A stretch of 64,000 nt of DNA from Isoetes taiwanensis (Eukaryota > Streptophyta > Lycopodiopsida > Isoetales > Isoetaceae), in assembly GCA_021234155.1 (NCBI GenBank), contig JAJEKV010000004.1, positions 28,985,305 through 29,049,304 of the forward strand, given 5' to 3'. The position numbers and the translations under genes were made by a program. Under the pieces are notes generated by a model, which was not told where the DNA came from, ran no database searches, and saw nothing but the letters and a program-made list of their open reading frames with translations. The first letter of the stretch is position 1; each line of letters begins with the position of its first letter. Shown piece by piece: positions 43,511 to 54,883 of the stretch.

Positions 43511-43690
43511 TTAGAAAAAAATATACAATATCCAGCCCCATCCCCCTTTTCCTGCCAAACCACTGCCAAAATCATAGTAAAAGATAATTTGAGAACCTCA
43601 AAAAATATACAATATCCAGCCCCATCCCCCTTTTCCCGCCAAACCACTGCCAAAATCATAGTAAAAGATAATTTGAGAACCTTATGGTAA
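43511..43690. repeat. Tandem duplication of about 87 bp
   Basis: The block beginning AAAAAATATACAATATCCAG and running through CATAGTAAAAGATAATTTG is present twice in a row with one or two differences. Confidence 0.8.
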
Positions 43691-44035
43691 TGGTTAGGCG
43701 AAAAAAAGGGGATGGGTTTTATTTTTGTTAGAAGGAAACCGGAGCATGTCCAGCGTCCAGATCCTACCAGGTGGGTAGGATCAATTAGGGCGAATCTGTA
43801 GAGGTGCAAGGTGGAGGGGCGCTTCTGATTGCAAAAATTTTCCCTGCATGGCCCTGTATTTCACGTTGTATTTGCCATTCCTATCTATATGTTCATACGT
43901 ATATACATACAAGGGATTGCTCAAGTGTGGGGGGTGAGGTGTATATTTGTGGACCCTAAATTTGGCATATTTGTAGGAATATACTAAAATTCAATGAACC
44001 TTAAAAAACAATAAGGAGTGAACAATAAATAGGAA

Positions 44036-44160
44036 CAAATATGCAAGAAATCAATCAATATCAATTGATAAAAAGCTTTAAACAATTTTTTTGTGCAAAT
44101 ATGCAGGAAATCAATCAACATTAATTGGTAAAAAGCTTTAGACATTTTTTTTTTACAAAA
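44036..44160. repeat. Tandem duplication of about 61 bp
   Basis: CAAATATGCAAGAAATCAATC and CAAATATGCAGGAAATCAATC (each cited by its first 20 bases) start two adjacent units that both contain AATTGxTAAAAAGCTTTA. Confidence 0.7.
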
Positions 44161-44417
44161 CGACGAGAGTTCATCTGAAAAGATGTCCACACGATAAGAA
44201 ACACACAAACAATAAAGTGTAGATTATTTATTGAAGACAAATTGTTAGTGAGTCATTTTTTAAACATACTTTAAAGTGTAGCAATAAAACAAGGTACTAA
44301 ACTAAATGACTTAACCACGAATAGAGAACCACCATGATGAAGACCAATTTTATTTTATTATAATGCAAAAACTATTGTAAAAAAAGTAATAACAATGATT
44401 TTTTGGGGGCCTTGTGC

Positions 44418-44542
44418 CAGCTCAAAAAGTTATTTCTAAACAATACGAGGCTCTTACAAAATAAGAACCACCATCTCATGCTCAAAAAGTTATTTCTAAA
44501 CAATATGATGCTCTTACAAAATAACAACCAGCATCTCATACT
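44418..44542. repeat. Tandem duplication of about 62 bp
   Basis: AGCTCAAAAAGTTATTTCTA and TGCTCAAAAAGTTATTTCTA begin two adjacent units that end near ACCACCATCTCAT and ACCAGCATCTCAT. Confidence 0.75.
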
Positions 44543-44578
44543 AAGGACCCGAACATGGAAAGATCAACAAATAGATCA

Positions 44579-44872
44579 TTAGGATGTTTCTCTAGCCCAC
44601 CTCCTGAAAGGATTCCAGAGTGATCTAGAACAGCCATTTTGAACAATACCTGCCATGGTAGAAGCAGACAGGGAGAAGAATCTATGATGGGGATAATTGG
44701 TACAATTTAAATTTGCACTTCTTTGCAAGGCTGCTTTTATGAATCTTATAGGAGATGCAGCCACAGCTGCAACAATTTTTTTAGCATTTGTCTCTAATAA
44801 AAGCCTTCTTACTTCTGCAACACTCTTCACAACTCCATAGCCAAGCTCTAACCCTTCTTTACATCATAACAT
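44579..44872 (-). other. Possible exon of an unknown gene
   Basis: An open minus-strand frame reading EGLELGYGVVKSVAEV, RRLLLETNAKKIVAAV and IRFIKAALQRS has the helical, regular look of real protein and reads back beyond its first Met. No family is recognised, and the splice sites are not fixed. It lies about 260 bp downstream of the gene at 45134-45582, in the same orientation, and could be a separate gene. Confidence 0.3.
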
Positions 44873-45133
44873 AATGATGTCTGAATTTAATTACCCAGCA
44901 TTACATGTCTGAAAGCATCTAACAAAGAGTCCAATTGCAAATGGCAATAACATGATTGAGCAAGCAGAAAACACAGGCTGAAAAAACCACTATTAATATA
45001 AAATCTTGCAGTACTTGGATGTTTGAACATCTATTACAAAATAAGCTGGCAGCCTCCCATCATAGGATAGGATGCCATCAAGAAATGGGGTTTATTAAAT
45101 TTCAGCATATTTGATAGAATTTATTATTGTCCA

Positions 45134-45582
45134 CTACATGCTAAGCGTATTAAATTCAGAAACCAAGCTGGGCTGTTGGGATGTACTTGTTTCAACAGAG
45201 GAAGGCTTCGTTTTCCTTTTGTGATGCCGCTTCTTTGGGCGCCATACAAATATGATTGGAACATCACTCTCATCTTTATCGTCAACCTTAATCTCAATTC
45301 TTAAACGCATTTTCCTTTTGCGGATTCTAGTGCTTACACCAAGGTCCATTGGAACACCTTTATTGGTATCGGCAACCTCTGGCAAAGTAGCTGCTTTCTT
45401 ATTATCATTTGTTGATCGTTCATCAACCTTAGACTGTTGTAGAATGGCAGAAGTCTGGTCTAGGTCTACTTTTCCTGGAAAAACAGAAGTTTTTTTTTAT
45501 CTAAAGAATCCAAAGCGCTTTGGACAACAGCAGTAAACTCAGAAAACCTACCATGCGAATTCATCTTAGCTGAATCTTCCAT
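45134..45582 (-). CDS. Small two-exon gene, unknown basic protein
   Basis: Exon 1 is 45582-45552 (MEDSAKMNSH), exon 2 is 45474-45134, and the intron of 77 bp runs from GTAGGT to TTTTTCCAG. The exons total 372 nt, exactly 124 codons with stop. The protein is hydrophilic, with a basic run (STRIRKRKMRLRIEIKV), an acidic patch (DDKDESD), a second basic run (RPKKRHHKRKTK) and a Ser/Thr-rich end. It looks nuclear by composition; no domain is recognised. A diverged copy with both splice sites in the same places lies at about 47290-47710, which supports the intron. The ATG is chosen as the first in frame near the conserved block; the frame stays open upstream (LAW), so an additional 5' exon is possible. 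Confidence 0.5.
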
Positions 45583-46613
45583 CCACGCTAGTGAGGCATC
45601 AAGCAAGCGCCTCTATTCTCTAAACAGATGTCGATTTCACCCTACCTGCAATTCTTTATAAAAAAAAGAACGGCTGAAAATTCGTGCGTTGGACGAACGA
45701 TAAAATTAGTAGGCTAATAATAATTGGATCTTTATCAGTCTTTTTCGTGTTTGCTTTGAAGCCCTTGATTGGTGAAAAAGGCCCTTTTTTTTTACGCAAG
45801 CTTGTCCTAAAGCTTTGTCAATTGCAATTGGGCGTTGATGCAAGTCCCTGCAAGTAGGGCGTAGAGAGCAGCCCAACCTAATATTCAAGAAAGATGGCCA
45901 TGGTGTAGTTTCACCACTCCTAATTTTCAAGAATGATTGCCATGGAATGAGCCACGCCAACACGCTGGCAGTGACGTAGAGAGCAACCCAGCCATGGTCC
46001 AGTTTTCAGGACAAATGGCCATGGATGGAAATCGACTATTAGAAGAATTGTTGTGGGAGGTCTTGCTCCAAGATTTGGAAAATGGACAGTTTCATTTATA
46101 AAAGACGCACCCTTTAGAGAATCAGTTAGAAGGGTTCCTACACATTCTACAGAAACTGAATGTTCCATGAGCTTGCAATTGCTGCAGAGGAAGCTGCCTC
46201 TGCACATATTAACCAAGATTTGGAAAATGGTCATTGCAATAGGTTTGTGGAATACCGAGATTATAAGACACACGTAATCCTAATAGTACATAGAAAATCT
46301 ATCTATTTTTTAGGACTTGTCTTATGTATGACATGGAGCTGACATGGAGCCCAAAAGGGTGTCTTATAAAAATGTGGAAGCCATAAAATAAGTCTACGAT
46401 GGAAAAAAAGCCTTATACTTCCCTTAACATCCTGTCTCGAGATTTTCATCCTAGGAATGAATCTCAAGATTTCATCCTGGGAATGAATCTCAGATGTCGA
46501 TTCAAGCGTGAAGAGGGCATGTCTGGACCGTAACAGCTTCACCTAGTTTTGTTATCACCATAATAGTCTTATAGGATAGGTGTCAGAATAAAAATCTCTG
46601 GACAGGCTATTAA

Positions 46614-46738
46614 GGCTGATAACAGCCTCTACACGGGGCGTTATGGGGAATGCCCTCAGTCATACTGCATGCGGTGCATGCTGGGTATGGTCTCGATCAT
46701 TTTGCCCCATAACAACCCGTGTAGAGGCTGTTATCCAG
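46614..46738. repeat. Small inverted-repeat (MITE-like) element
   Basis: Arms of about 35 bp: GGCTGATAACAGCCTCTACA onward at 46615, and the reverse complement ending in TGTAGAGGCTGTTATCCAGCC. Each arm contains ATAACAGCC next to GGCTG, itself a small hairpin. The middle of about 55 bp holds GCATGCGGTGCATGC. No clear flanking duplication. Confidence 0.7.
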
Positions 46739-47289
46739 CCCATAAACTGCCAGCAGTTTTTTGGAGAAAAACAACGGCAAAACACCATTGGCAAAACACT
46801 TGAGAAAATGAGTGGTCTATGGCTACAGTGCCATGGTTCACTGTCATGGCTATGGTTGTGGCATTCTTCTCTCTTGTTTCTTTCTAAACACTTTCTTCAA
46901 TGAAAAGGGGACAATATTCTTAAGCCACTTTGCTTATCGTGGAATCTACTAAATACATAAGCACCAAATGAGTTCACCCACATCATCAAGGCATTGTAGT
47001 TACGATAACAAGGTATTGAGCCCTGTTAGTCTTGCATAGTCCACTGATTAACTAGTATAAGTGACTGTATCTAGGACGAAGATTGCTAGAAAGAATGTCT
47101 TAGAGAAGATGAGATGCAGCCAATAACTTTCCTACTATACAAAGTCCACCAATGAGGCTGGTATATGCGACTCTTCAACATGAACTATCAGATGTCGCAG
47201 AAGCAGAATAGTGGATGAATATGGCTCTAGACCTACTGAAGCAACTCATTGCTGACCAACAGATATTTGCTTACCTTGCAAACTATTCC

Positions 47290-47710
47290 AGGCTACTCGG
47301 GTTTGAATTTCAACATATTTTAGACATTTATTATTGTCAACCACATTCTAAGGATATGAAATTTAGAAACCAAGCTAGGCAGTTGGGATGGCCTCTTTCT
47401 TGTACTTATTTCAACCTTTGAGGAAGAGTCCATTTTCCTTTTGACTAGAATCCACTTTCTTAGGTGGCTTCCAGTTCTTTGAGCAACCTTAGGCAAAGAT
47501 GCTCGTGAGACTCTGGTCGAATGGCAGAAGGTTGATTTAGGTCTACTTTTCCTGAAAAAACAAACATTTTACCTAAGGAACCCAAAGTGTTCTAGACAAC
47601 AATAGTAAACTCATAAAACATACCATACAAATTCATCTTAGTTGAATCTTCCATCCAGATCCATGCTAATGAGGCATCAAGCAATGACCTATTAACTAAA
47701 TACATGTCAC
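47290..47710 (-). pseudogene. Broken paralog of the gene at 45134-45582
   Basis: Matches 45060-45640 in patches. The exon 1-like sequence rc(CATACAAATTCATCTTAGTT) is followed by a GTATGT donor, and exon 2 begins after TTTTTTCAG with KVDLNQPSAI against KVDLDQTSAI. The rest of exon 2 is shifted and shortened. It is therefore a duplicated fragment in the same orientation. Confidence 0.6.
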
Positions 47711-47794
47711 TCTGCCCTTTAGTTTATACTAAAAAGAGGAAAAACCTTATAAAAGGATTCATCTCTTTACGCCTTTTGTATTTCCTCATGTTCG

Positions 47795-47870
47795 GTTTAG
47801 TGGTTGGTTAGTCCATTGGTTTAGCAATTAAGAGATCTTGTGTTCAATTCTCTTGGGGTTTGTTATATGT
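47795..47870 (+). other. tRNA-like / SINE-like candidate
   Basis: TTAGTGGTTGGTTAGTCCA resembles an A box, and TGTGTTCAATTCTCT about 45 bp later a degenerate B box, as in tRNA-derived SINEs. No acceptor stem or cloverleaf could be drawn. Low certainty. Confidence 0.25.
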
Positions 47871-50800
47871 CCTCATGGATGTTGCCAATATGGCATGACG
47901 TAAAAATACTTATCTTATTGTTTAAATTTGGTTTTTCTGAGGTTGTGAAAACTTTTTGGATTTTTTGTTAAGGTAGTTTCCGTAAGGTTTTAGGGGTGTT
48001 CATTGCCTGAAAAAATTCCCGATCATCCAAAAATCGGGATTGATATTTTTTGTATGATTTGGGGTTTGTGTTGCATGCCACAATTTAACGCAATACAAAG
48101 CCATTCGTCAGAGGGTGTGGTGGATACATGACCCCAATCCCTGCTTTCCAATTTCTGATGCAAATTTGATCTTTTGCAGCAGCTGCTTTCTTCTGTGGAT
48201 ATCCTGGAGCATGGAGCATGGCTTTAGAGATTCCGCTGTGATTTCACTGTATATGGGCTTCAATCTGGCAACAAGATGCGGATGAGATTTTATTCAAAAA
48301 GTGATTTTCGTCAAGACTCCTCCTTAGGTTTGCATGGAGGTTTTTTCTGTACAGCGATAAACTCAGGTGTTCTCATCAGGTAAATGCATGTGTTCCCATA
48401 TGTATCATTCTTTTATTGTTAGAGCCTAATGTTTCCTTCGATCTTGCACGAGAAAAGGCACAGATGTTTTATAATCTTCTTAGACCGTTTTTCAAAAGCA
48501 TTTGTTCCAACGCCTATGTTCCAATGTCAAATTATCTTGGAAATTTAACCTTATGTGCTCAATGGATTTCTTTGCTAAATTTGTTAGCATATGTGCAGCT
48601 TCAGATTGCTTGAATACAAGCACACTGGAAAAACTCAGTTTGACGGGACTTTTGGCACACTATCTAAACATGGTATGGTTGTTGCTTTGGTAGAGTGTGA
48701 TACAAATTCAAATCCTATTGTTTAAATTTGGTTTTTCTGTTAGTCTTCTTTTATTGCCTATGCTTGAATTCTAATTCCTTCCTATCTAGCCTAGATTATC
48801 TAAAGCCTTAAGCTCAGGATTAAAGTTATGAAATGGGGATGTTGTGCATTATTTTTTTGTTTTCAAGTATTGTATTTCTTGCGCCAATATAATCTATTGC
48901 AGGCATCTCAGATTTGTAAGCATTTGGGCAGATGAATTTCTTAGCTTTTGATTTCTCATAAATCATGCCAATTTCTGAAAAGCAAAAGTGCCCATTGAGC
49001 TTGCAGTATACGGATATATCCTATTGGGCAGCAATGATGGAAAGGCCTGAGTACTTTTGAATGCACTTCATGTGTTTCTCCTGATGCTAGCTATGAAAAG
49101 CATCACAAGTTCCGAAGTATTTAGGCAGGTGAACTTTTAAGCTTTTGATGTCCCATAAATCATACTATTTGTTTTAAGCACATGCACTATAACCTCTGCA
49201 TATATGATTATAGATTTGGGGGGCTTCAGTTGGCATCTACTCCATTCCACTATAAGCTTTGCATGTGCAAGGAGCTTCTTTAGTCAGATGAGACTGTAAG
49301 TCCTCCCAATCTATAGCACTATGAATTTTCAGAGTTTTGATAACATCTGTTCTATTCTTCAAGGATTTTGATGTCATGGTGGATATCTGTGGATTGGTGC
49401 TTACTCGTCCATTCAAATTTTTGAGTTGATTGTAGATAAGAAGAATGGATTAATGTTTTGTTGTCAAACATCCCTTTGAAATCACTTTAAGGTAATGCTA
49501 AAATGAGAGAGTCCTTAGGCATGGGGGCCAACCATTCTGCCGCACAGGAAGCATTTTGATATTAGTCTCACCAGATGAGTGCCAACTCTTGCATATATTT
49601 TTGCATTCTTTCATGCTCTATATTGAGAAAAACCTACTGATTTTCAATGGCCAAAAGTAGCAATTCTGTATTTGCTATGATGAACAGAGTCTCATCTAGG
49701 TGTTCATCCTGTCGCACTTATTAAGATGTTAACTGCCTATTCTGGGACATTGCTTACTGTGGCACCAAATTAATTATATTGCAGAAGCTTCTGTATGTGT
49801 AATTACAAGAAATTATGTGGAAAATTCAGCCAATGATCACATCCCAAGTTTTGCAACTATCTTCAGATCCCAAGTTTTTCAACTATTCAGTTTTAAACCT
49901 CAGTCATAGTGAAATCTTTAAATATTCGATGTTATTTTGTACATTTTGACCATTTAAAATACTATACTAAGTTTTTCTAATTTCTAATTGCAACCATATG
50001 CATGTCCCCATGACTTCTGCTTTCTTTGTCACCAATCTGCTGCAGGTTTTGGATAATCTCTAGACCTCTCATTATATCTTGAGAGAGGAGTTTGCAGACT
50101 AGAAAAAATCAGTTCATCCAGATCAATTATTATTTACTTGAAGAACTTGAGAAGTAACGATTGCCAAGGTTTGTTTTGAAATTTGTTTTGAAATTTTGGG
50201 GAATGGGAATCACTAAAGGGCCTCACGACCCAACTATAGAATTCACACTGACCCCAATTTTTGGTCCACAGTTGTTTTTTTGTTGTACGGAAGTGTTGTT
50301 TTATGTCAAAAACAACACCAAAATGGCCCCAAAAGACCACGTGGCCCGTTTATCCGGATTTGCACAAAGGGACAGTGGTTTTTTGGCAAAAAATCCCACT
50401 GTGGTTTTTCTGGCACTTTTTTGTTTTTTTGTCAACGTGTCCTTTTTTTTAATGTTGTTTTTACCGAACTTTTTCGACGTGTGGTTTTTTTCTTGACTGT
50501 TGTTTTTTTGAGGAGCCACCCGTTTTTTTTCGTTAAAATAAGATACGTAGATTTAAATATTGCTATACATGAAAGACTAACTTACAACAATCGTTTTTAA
50601 AAAAACCATATGTTATTTACAAAAGAACGACATGTGTTATTGAAATCTATGTATTGTTTTTAGTGCTATTAAGTATTGTTTTTCTAAAATAAGGACATGT
50701 AAAAGAGCATTATAAGAACATATAGGAAAAACAAGGCTTTGTTTCTAATTGCCTTTTAGCTAATGAAATATTGACACGTAGTATACTTTTAAAATAAAAA

Positions 50801-52619
50801 AAAAGTTATTTTAACTAATCAAATATCGACACGTGGCATACATTTTTAAATAAAAAATTATTATTATGATATATAGAAAAAACATTGGTGTTTTTAACAT
50901 ATCTTCTAACCAATCAAATATTGCCACATGGCATACATTCAAATAATAATATATACCACAATTTAAAAATCAATATGATTGTATTTAATTTAAGAAAGCT
51001 TGTAAGAATCTAGTGGATCATTAAGTCTAAGTGCTTTTTGATAAATCATTATATGCAAAAAATAAATACATGCCATTAAAACTATTGGAGGGAAAATGAA
51101 ATGAAGTACATAATTTAAAACAGAATCGAGAATTGGAAAAGAGAAATAATGATAAAAATTGTAGACTAAAACCCTGAAGTTGATATTTTTTTTTTGTAAA
51201 GGCAAGTATTTGCCTACTCATACAATGCAGACTGCAACTAGTCTGAGATTAGATACAAATAATCAGCAGATCATCTTGCCTTGATCTTTGAAAAGTATTC
51301 AAGATGCTATCTTGAAAATCTAGAGAAGCAAATAAAAGTCTGCTCTGTTTCGGCGAAACAGATGCTTTCCATTAGCAGATCCTTGTGCCTAGATAAGGTT
51401 AACAAAGGATTGAAAATCTCCCGCAGCAAAGGAACAACTGAATGCTTGATTAAAACCTGTAATAGGCTGACTGCCTTGAAACACAAGGCTGCAAGGAACC
51501 CACCGAAACCAGTAATAACTCTGCAAAAATTCCCCATTACAGCAAGAGTTGGTTATTGCAGCAAAATCTCTGAACGGCTTGATTAAAACCTGTAATTGGC
51601 TGACTGCCTTGAAACAAAAGGCCGCAAAGAACCCAGCGAAACTACTCTGAGTCTGAATGCAAGTTGGTGTTGCAGCCCAACAAGAAGTCTCTGTAGGATC
51701 AACCCGATTGTAGCAAAAAGGGGCGAATGATGGCTAGAGTAGGGCCTGTAATCGGAATTGGATGACCTTTGTAACTCAGATAAAGCTGACTATCACTTAG
51801 GCAGAAACTCCCTACAAATTCCAAGGAAGAGCCCTTGCAAAAAAACACGAAAAGCACTTGACCCTAGCAAGGCGGAATGAAGTAGACCGGGGAAAAAGGG
51901 TCGTTAAGGCCAAAAAGGAAAATTATGGCTAAAAAAACGGACCCTCCAGGAGAGTGTGCTTGGAGAAAGGGAAAATAGCAAAGGAAGACGACAAAGCCAC
52001 ACAAAGCCATAGATTAGAATGAACAAAGAGCTCTGCCATAGATTAGAATGAAACATTTCCAAGCATCCTCCTAGCATCCTCCTGCAACAGACATTTCCAT
52101 TAGCTTTGGATCTCGCCTTAAAACCTTACAGGCTAAAAATACGATTTTGATAGTTTGGACCTTTCTTTCTTGCAGACCGGATGAATTGAAGAAGTAGGAA
52201 TTAGAAACAAGCATCCTCGCTGTAGAGTTTGACCATCCCTCAAACTCGACTGCTTCATGCGATTCATGCCGGATTCAGGTTGGGACTGAATGGAAAGGGG
52301 TTTAGGGCGGCGAGAAAATCAAAAAGGCGATGGAATTCCCTCCAATTTGCCATCGCCATAACAACGGTAAGTTTGCGCCATCGCCATCGCCGGGAAAAGA
52401 GAGGAAAATCGTGTGTGCGGGGAAAGCCCATGAAATTAAAAGTCAATCTCGACCTTTATTACAGACCAATGAAATCAAAGGGCTCGGATCACAATCTCTG
52501 TAGTTGATCTCTCCCATCAATCCAACCGTTCATTCAAAAGCCAATAATGTTATAGGATTGGGATCAAGATCTACGCCATTTATCTTAGTTTTATCTTAGC
52601 CGTTGGATAGAATACTACG
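47871..52619. other. No gene seen
   Basis: AT-rich sequence with scattered short frames of biased composition (for example Phe-rich translations of T-runs at 50160-50600). The word ATTGTTTAAATTTGGTTTTT occurs at about 47918 and 48718. No protein motif, RNA gene or element end is supported. Confidence 0.45.
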
Positions 52620-52631
52620 TTATCACATTAT

Positions 52632-52738
52632 CACGCGTGCACACAAGTATTATTTTAATTTTCAATGCATACAAGTATTATTTTAATTTTCATATTATTT
52701 TAATTTTCAATGCATACAAATATTATTTTAATTTTCAG
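52632..52738. repeat. Short AT-rich tandem repeat
   Basis: Three to four copies of CAAGTATTATTTTAATTTTC with partial ATGCATA linkers. Confidence 0.75.
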
Positions 52739-52932
52739 TACAATGTTCACTGGCAAATGTGTGCCCGGATTGTCGGATGTTACATGAACGATAGTTAGAG
52801 CGTTAAAAACACTGGTTACTTGCATTTTAGGGTGCTTATAATAGTATCTAGAGGGTCCCCCCCATTTGTTTAGGTCATGCCATATCGTAGAATATTCCTT
52901 GTGGAGTCATACAAGCCATCCTTTGAAAAGAA

Positions 52933-52964
52933 GATGGGGTCAAACAGCCATGTTTTGACCCCAT
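52933..52964. repeat. Perfect 12-bp hairpin
   Basis: GATGGGGTCAAA and TTTGACCCCATC separated by 8 bp. It lies about 110 bp outside the inverted-arm element. Confidence 0.8.
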
Positions 52965-53073
52965 CATGTCAATGGGTACCAAAAACCAATTGATGGTTTT
53001 CAACTACCAAATTATACAATGTCAATGCATAACCAAATTACGTGGCGAGGCACGGAGAGTTGCTCCCCACCTA

Positions 53074-53830
53074 GGCACCAACATGCCACCTAGGCTCAAA
53101 CATGCCAAGGTAGCTCAAACATGCCATGTGGGCTCCAACATGCCACCTAGGCTCCAACATGCCAGGTGGCTCAAACATGCCACGTGGGCTCCCAACATGC
53201 CACTTAGGCTCCAACATGCCATGATGCCACTCGGCCCAAACATGCCAAGGTCGGCTCAAACATGCCACGGGGCTCCAACATGCAACCTAGGCTCCAACAT
53301 GCCAAGGTGGCTCGAACATGCCAAGGCCCTAGGCACCAACATGCCACCTAGGCTCAAACATGCCACGGTGGCTCAAACATGCCAAGGTGGCTCAAACATG
53401 CCAAGGTGGCTCAAACATGCAACGCGGGCTCCAACATGCCAAGTTGGCTCAAACATGCTATGTGGGCTCCAACATGCCAAGGTGGCTCAGACATGCCACC
53501 TAGGCTCAGACATGACAAGGTGGCTCAAACATGCCACGTGGGCTCCAACATGCCACCTAGGTTCCAACATGCCAAGGTGGCTCAAACATGCCACGTGGAC
53601 TCCAACATGCCACGTGGGCTCTAACATGCCACGTGGGCTCTAACATGCCAAGGTGGCTCAAACATGCCACCTAAGCTCTAACATGCCACCTAGGCTCAAA
53701 CATGTCAATGTGGCTCCATATGCCACGTAGGCTCCAACATGCCACCTAGGTTCCAACATGCAAAGGTGGCTCAGGCATGCCACCTAGGCTCAAGCATGCC
53801 ACCTAGGCACTCCAAGTGGTGACATGGCAT
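53074..53830 (+). repeat. Left array of about 19-bp repeats
   Basis: About 38 units of AACATGCCA followed by one of three half-units: CCTAGGCTC, AGGTGGCTC or CGTGGGCTC. The long open frame seen through it (53.0-53.6 kb) is only the repeat read in triplets. Confidence 0.9.
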
Positions 53831-54025
53831 GTCAAGTAAGCAAGGCCAACTTTTGACTAGGCCAAAAATGAAAAGATGTCCATCTTTGGTCTTTTCATTG
53901 GGTGATGTTGGCAAATTTTGGGTGACATGGCTAGATGGTGGTGACGTGACTAGGACTTTATTCAAGAAATATGATAACCTTTGAAATTTTTGTAGAGGAG
54001 TTTGGCAAGGGATAGAATAGAAGGA

Positions 54026-54880
54026 TCTTGGAGAACTCACAAGCCCCTTTCCGGTGAAGGGAGTGCGGATCAGCATGTTCTTGTGAGGGGGATTCGACCC
54101 CATCTCGGGCATGGTCCCCGAGGCATACACTGAGAGAACTCCATGCAAAGTTTCGGATGTGTGAGTCTCCGTCTTGGCCTTTCGAGATGTAAACCCTAGC
54201 AAACCCTAGGGTTTGATAGGGGTTTGTCTGGGATCTCAGATGACCCGGAGGGCCCGTGGGATCGGCGTGGAATACGTCTTTGGATTACCCTCATGGCCGG
54301 GAGGCGAGCCAAATTTCCGGTGAAAAGCATACCTTTCGGAGACTCCCCTTCACAAGCCCCTTTCCAGTGAAGGGGAGTGCGGAAAAAGCATCTTCTTTGA
54401 GGGGGATTCGACCCATCTCGGGCATGGTCCCAGGCATACCAGAGAACTCCATGCAAAGTTTCGGATGTGTGAGTCTCCGTCTTGACGCTCGAGATGTAAA
54501 CCCTAGCAAACCCTAGGGTTTGATAGGGTTTACATTCTGGGGATGCTCCGATGACCCAGAGGGCCCAGGATCTGACGTGGAATACCCGTGCTGGATTACC
54601 CTCATGGCTTTGGGAGGCGAGCCAAATTTCGGTCGCGGCGGACATACCTTTCGGAGACTCCCCTTCACAAGCCCCTTTCCAGTGAAGGGGAGTCTGGAAA
54701 AGCATGCTGCGCAGGGGGATTTGACCCCATCTCCGGGCATGGTCCCCAGAGCATACACAGAGAACTCCATGCAAAGTTTCGGATGTGTTAGTCTCCGTCT
54801 TGATGCTCGAGATGTAAACCCTACCAAACCCTAGGGTTTGGTAGGATTTACATTCTGGGGATGCTCCTCTGATCAAGAGG
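54026..54880. repeat. Three tandem repeats of about 310 bp with telo-box palindromes
   Basis: Each unit runs from CACAAGCCCCTTTCC through TTTCGGATGTGT to a cluster of AAACCCTA boxes in inverted order (about 54188-54226, 54498-54530 and 54815-54850), then CCCTCATGGC. Minus-strand frames through them give look-alike peptides, which I treat as non-coding. Confidence 0.85.
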
Positions 54881-54883
54881 GCC

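Noticed and set aside
50160-50600. Phe-rich overlapping open frames
   Set aside because: T-rich low-complexity DNA; three overlapping frames with no domain.
53040-53643. 225-codon frame through the left array
   Set aside because: It is the 19-bp repeat read in triplets, with a shifting repeat peptide and no homology.
53771-54876. Minus-strand frames across the 310-bp repeats
   Set aside because: Similar peptides recur only because the DNA repeats; frames break differently in each unit.
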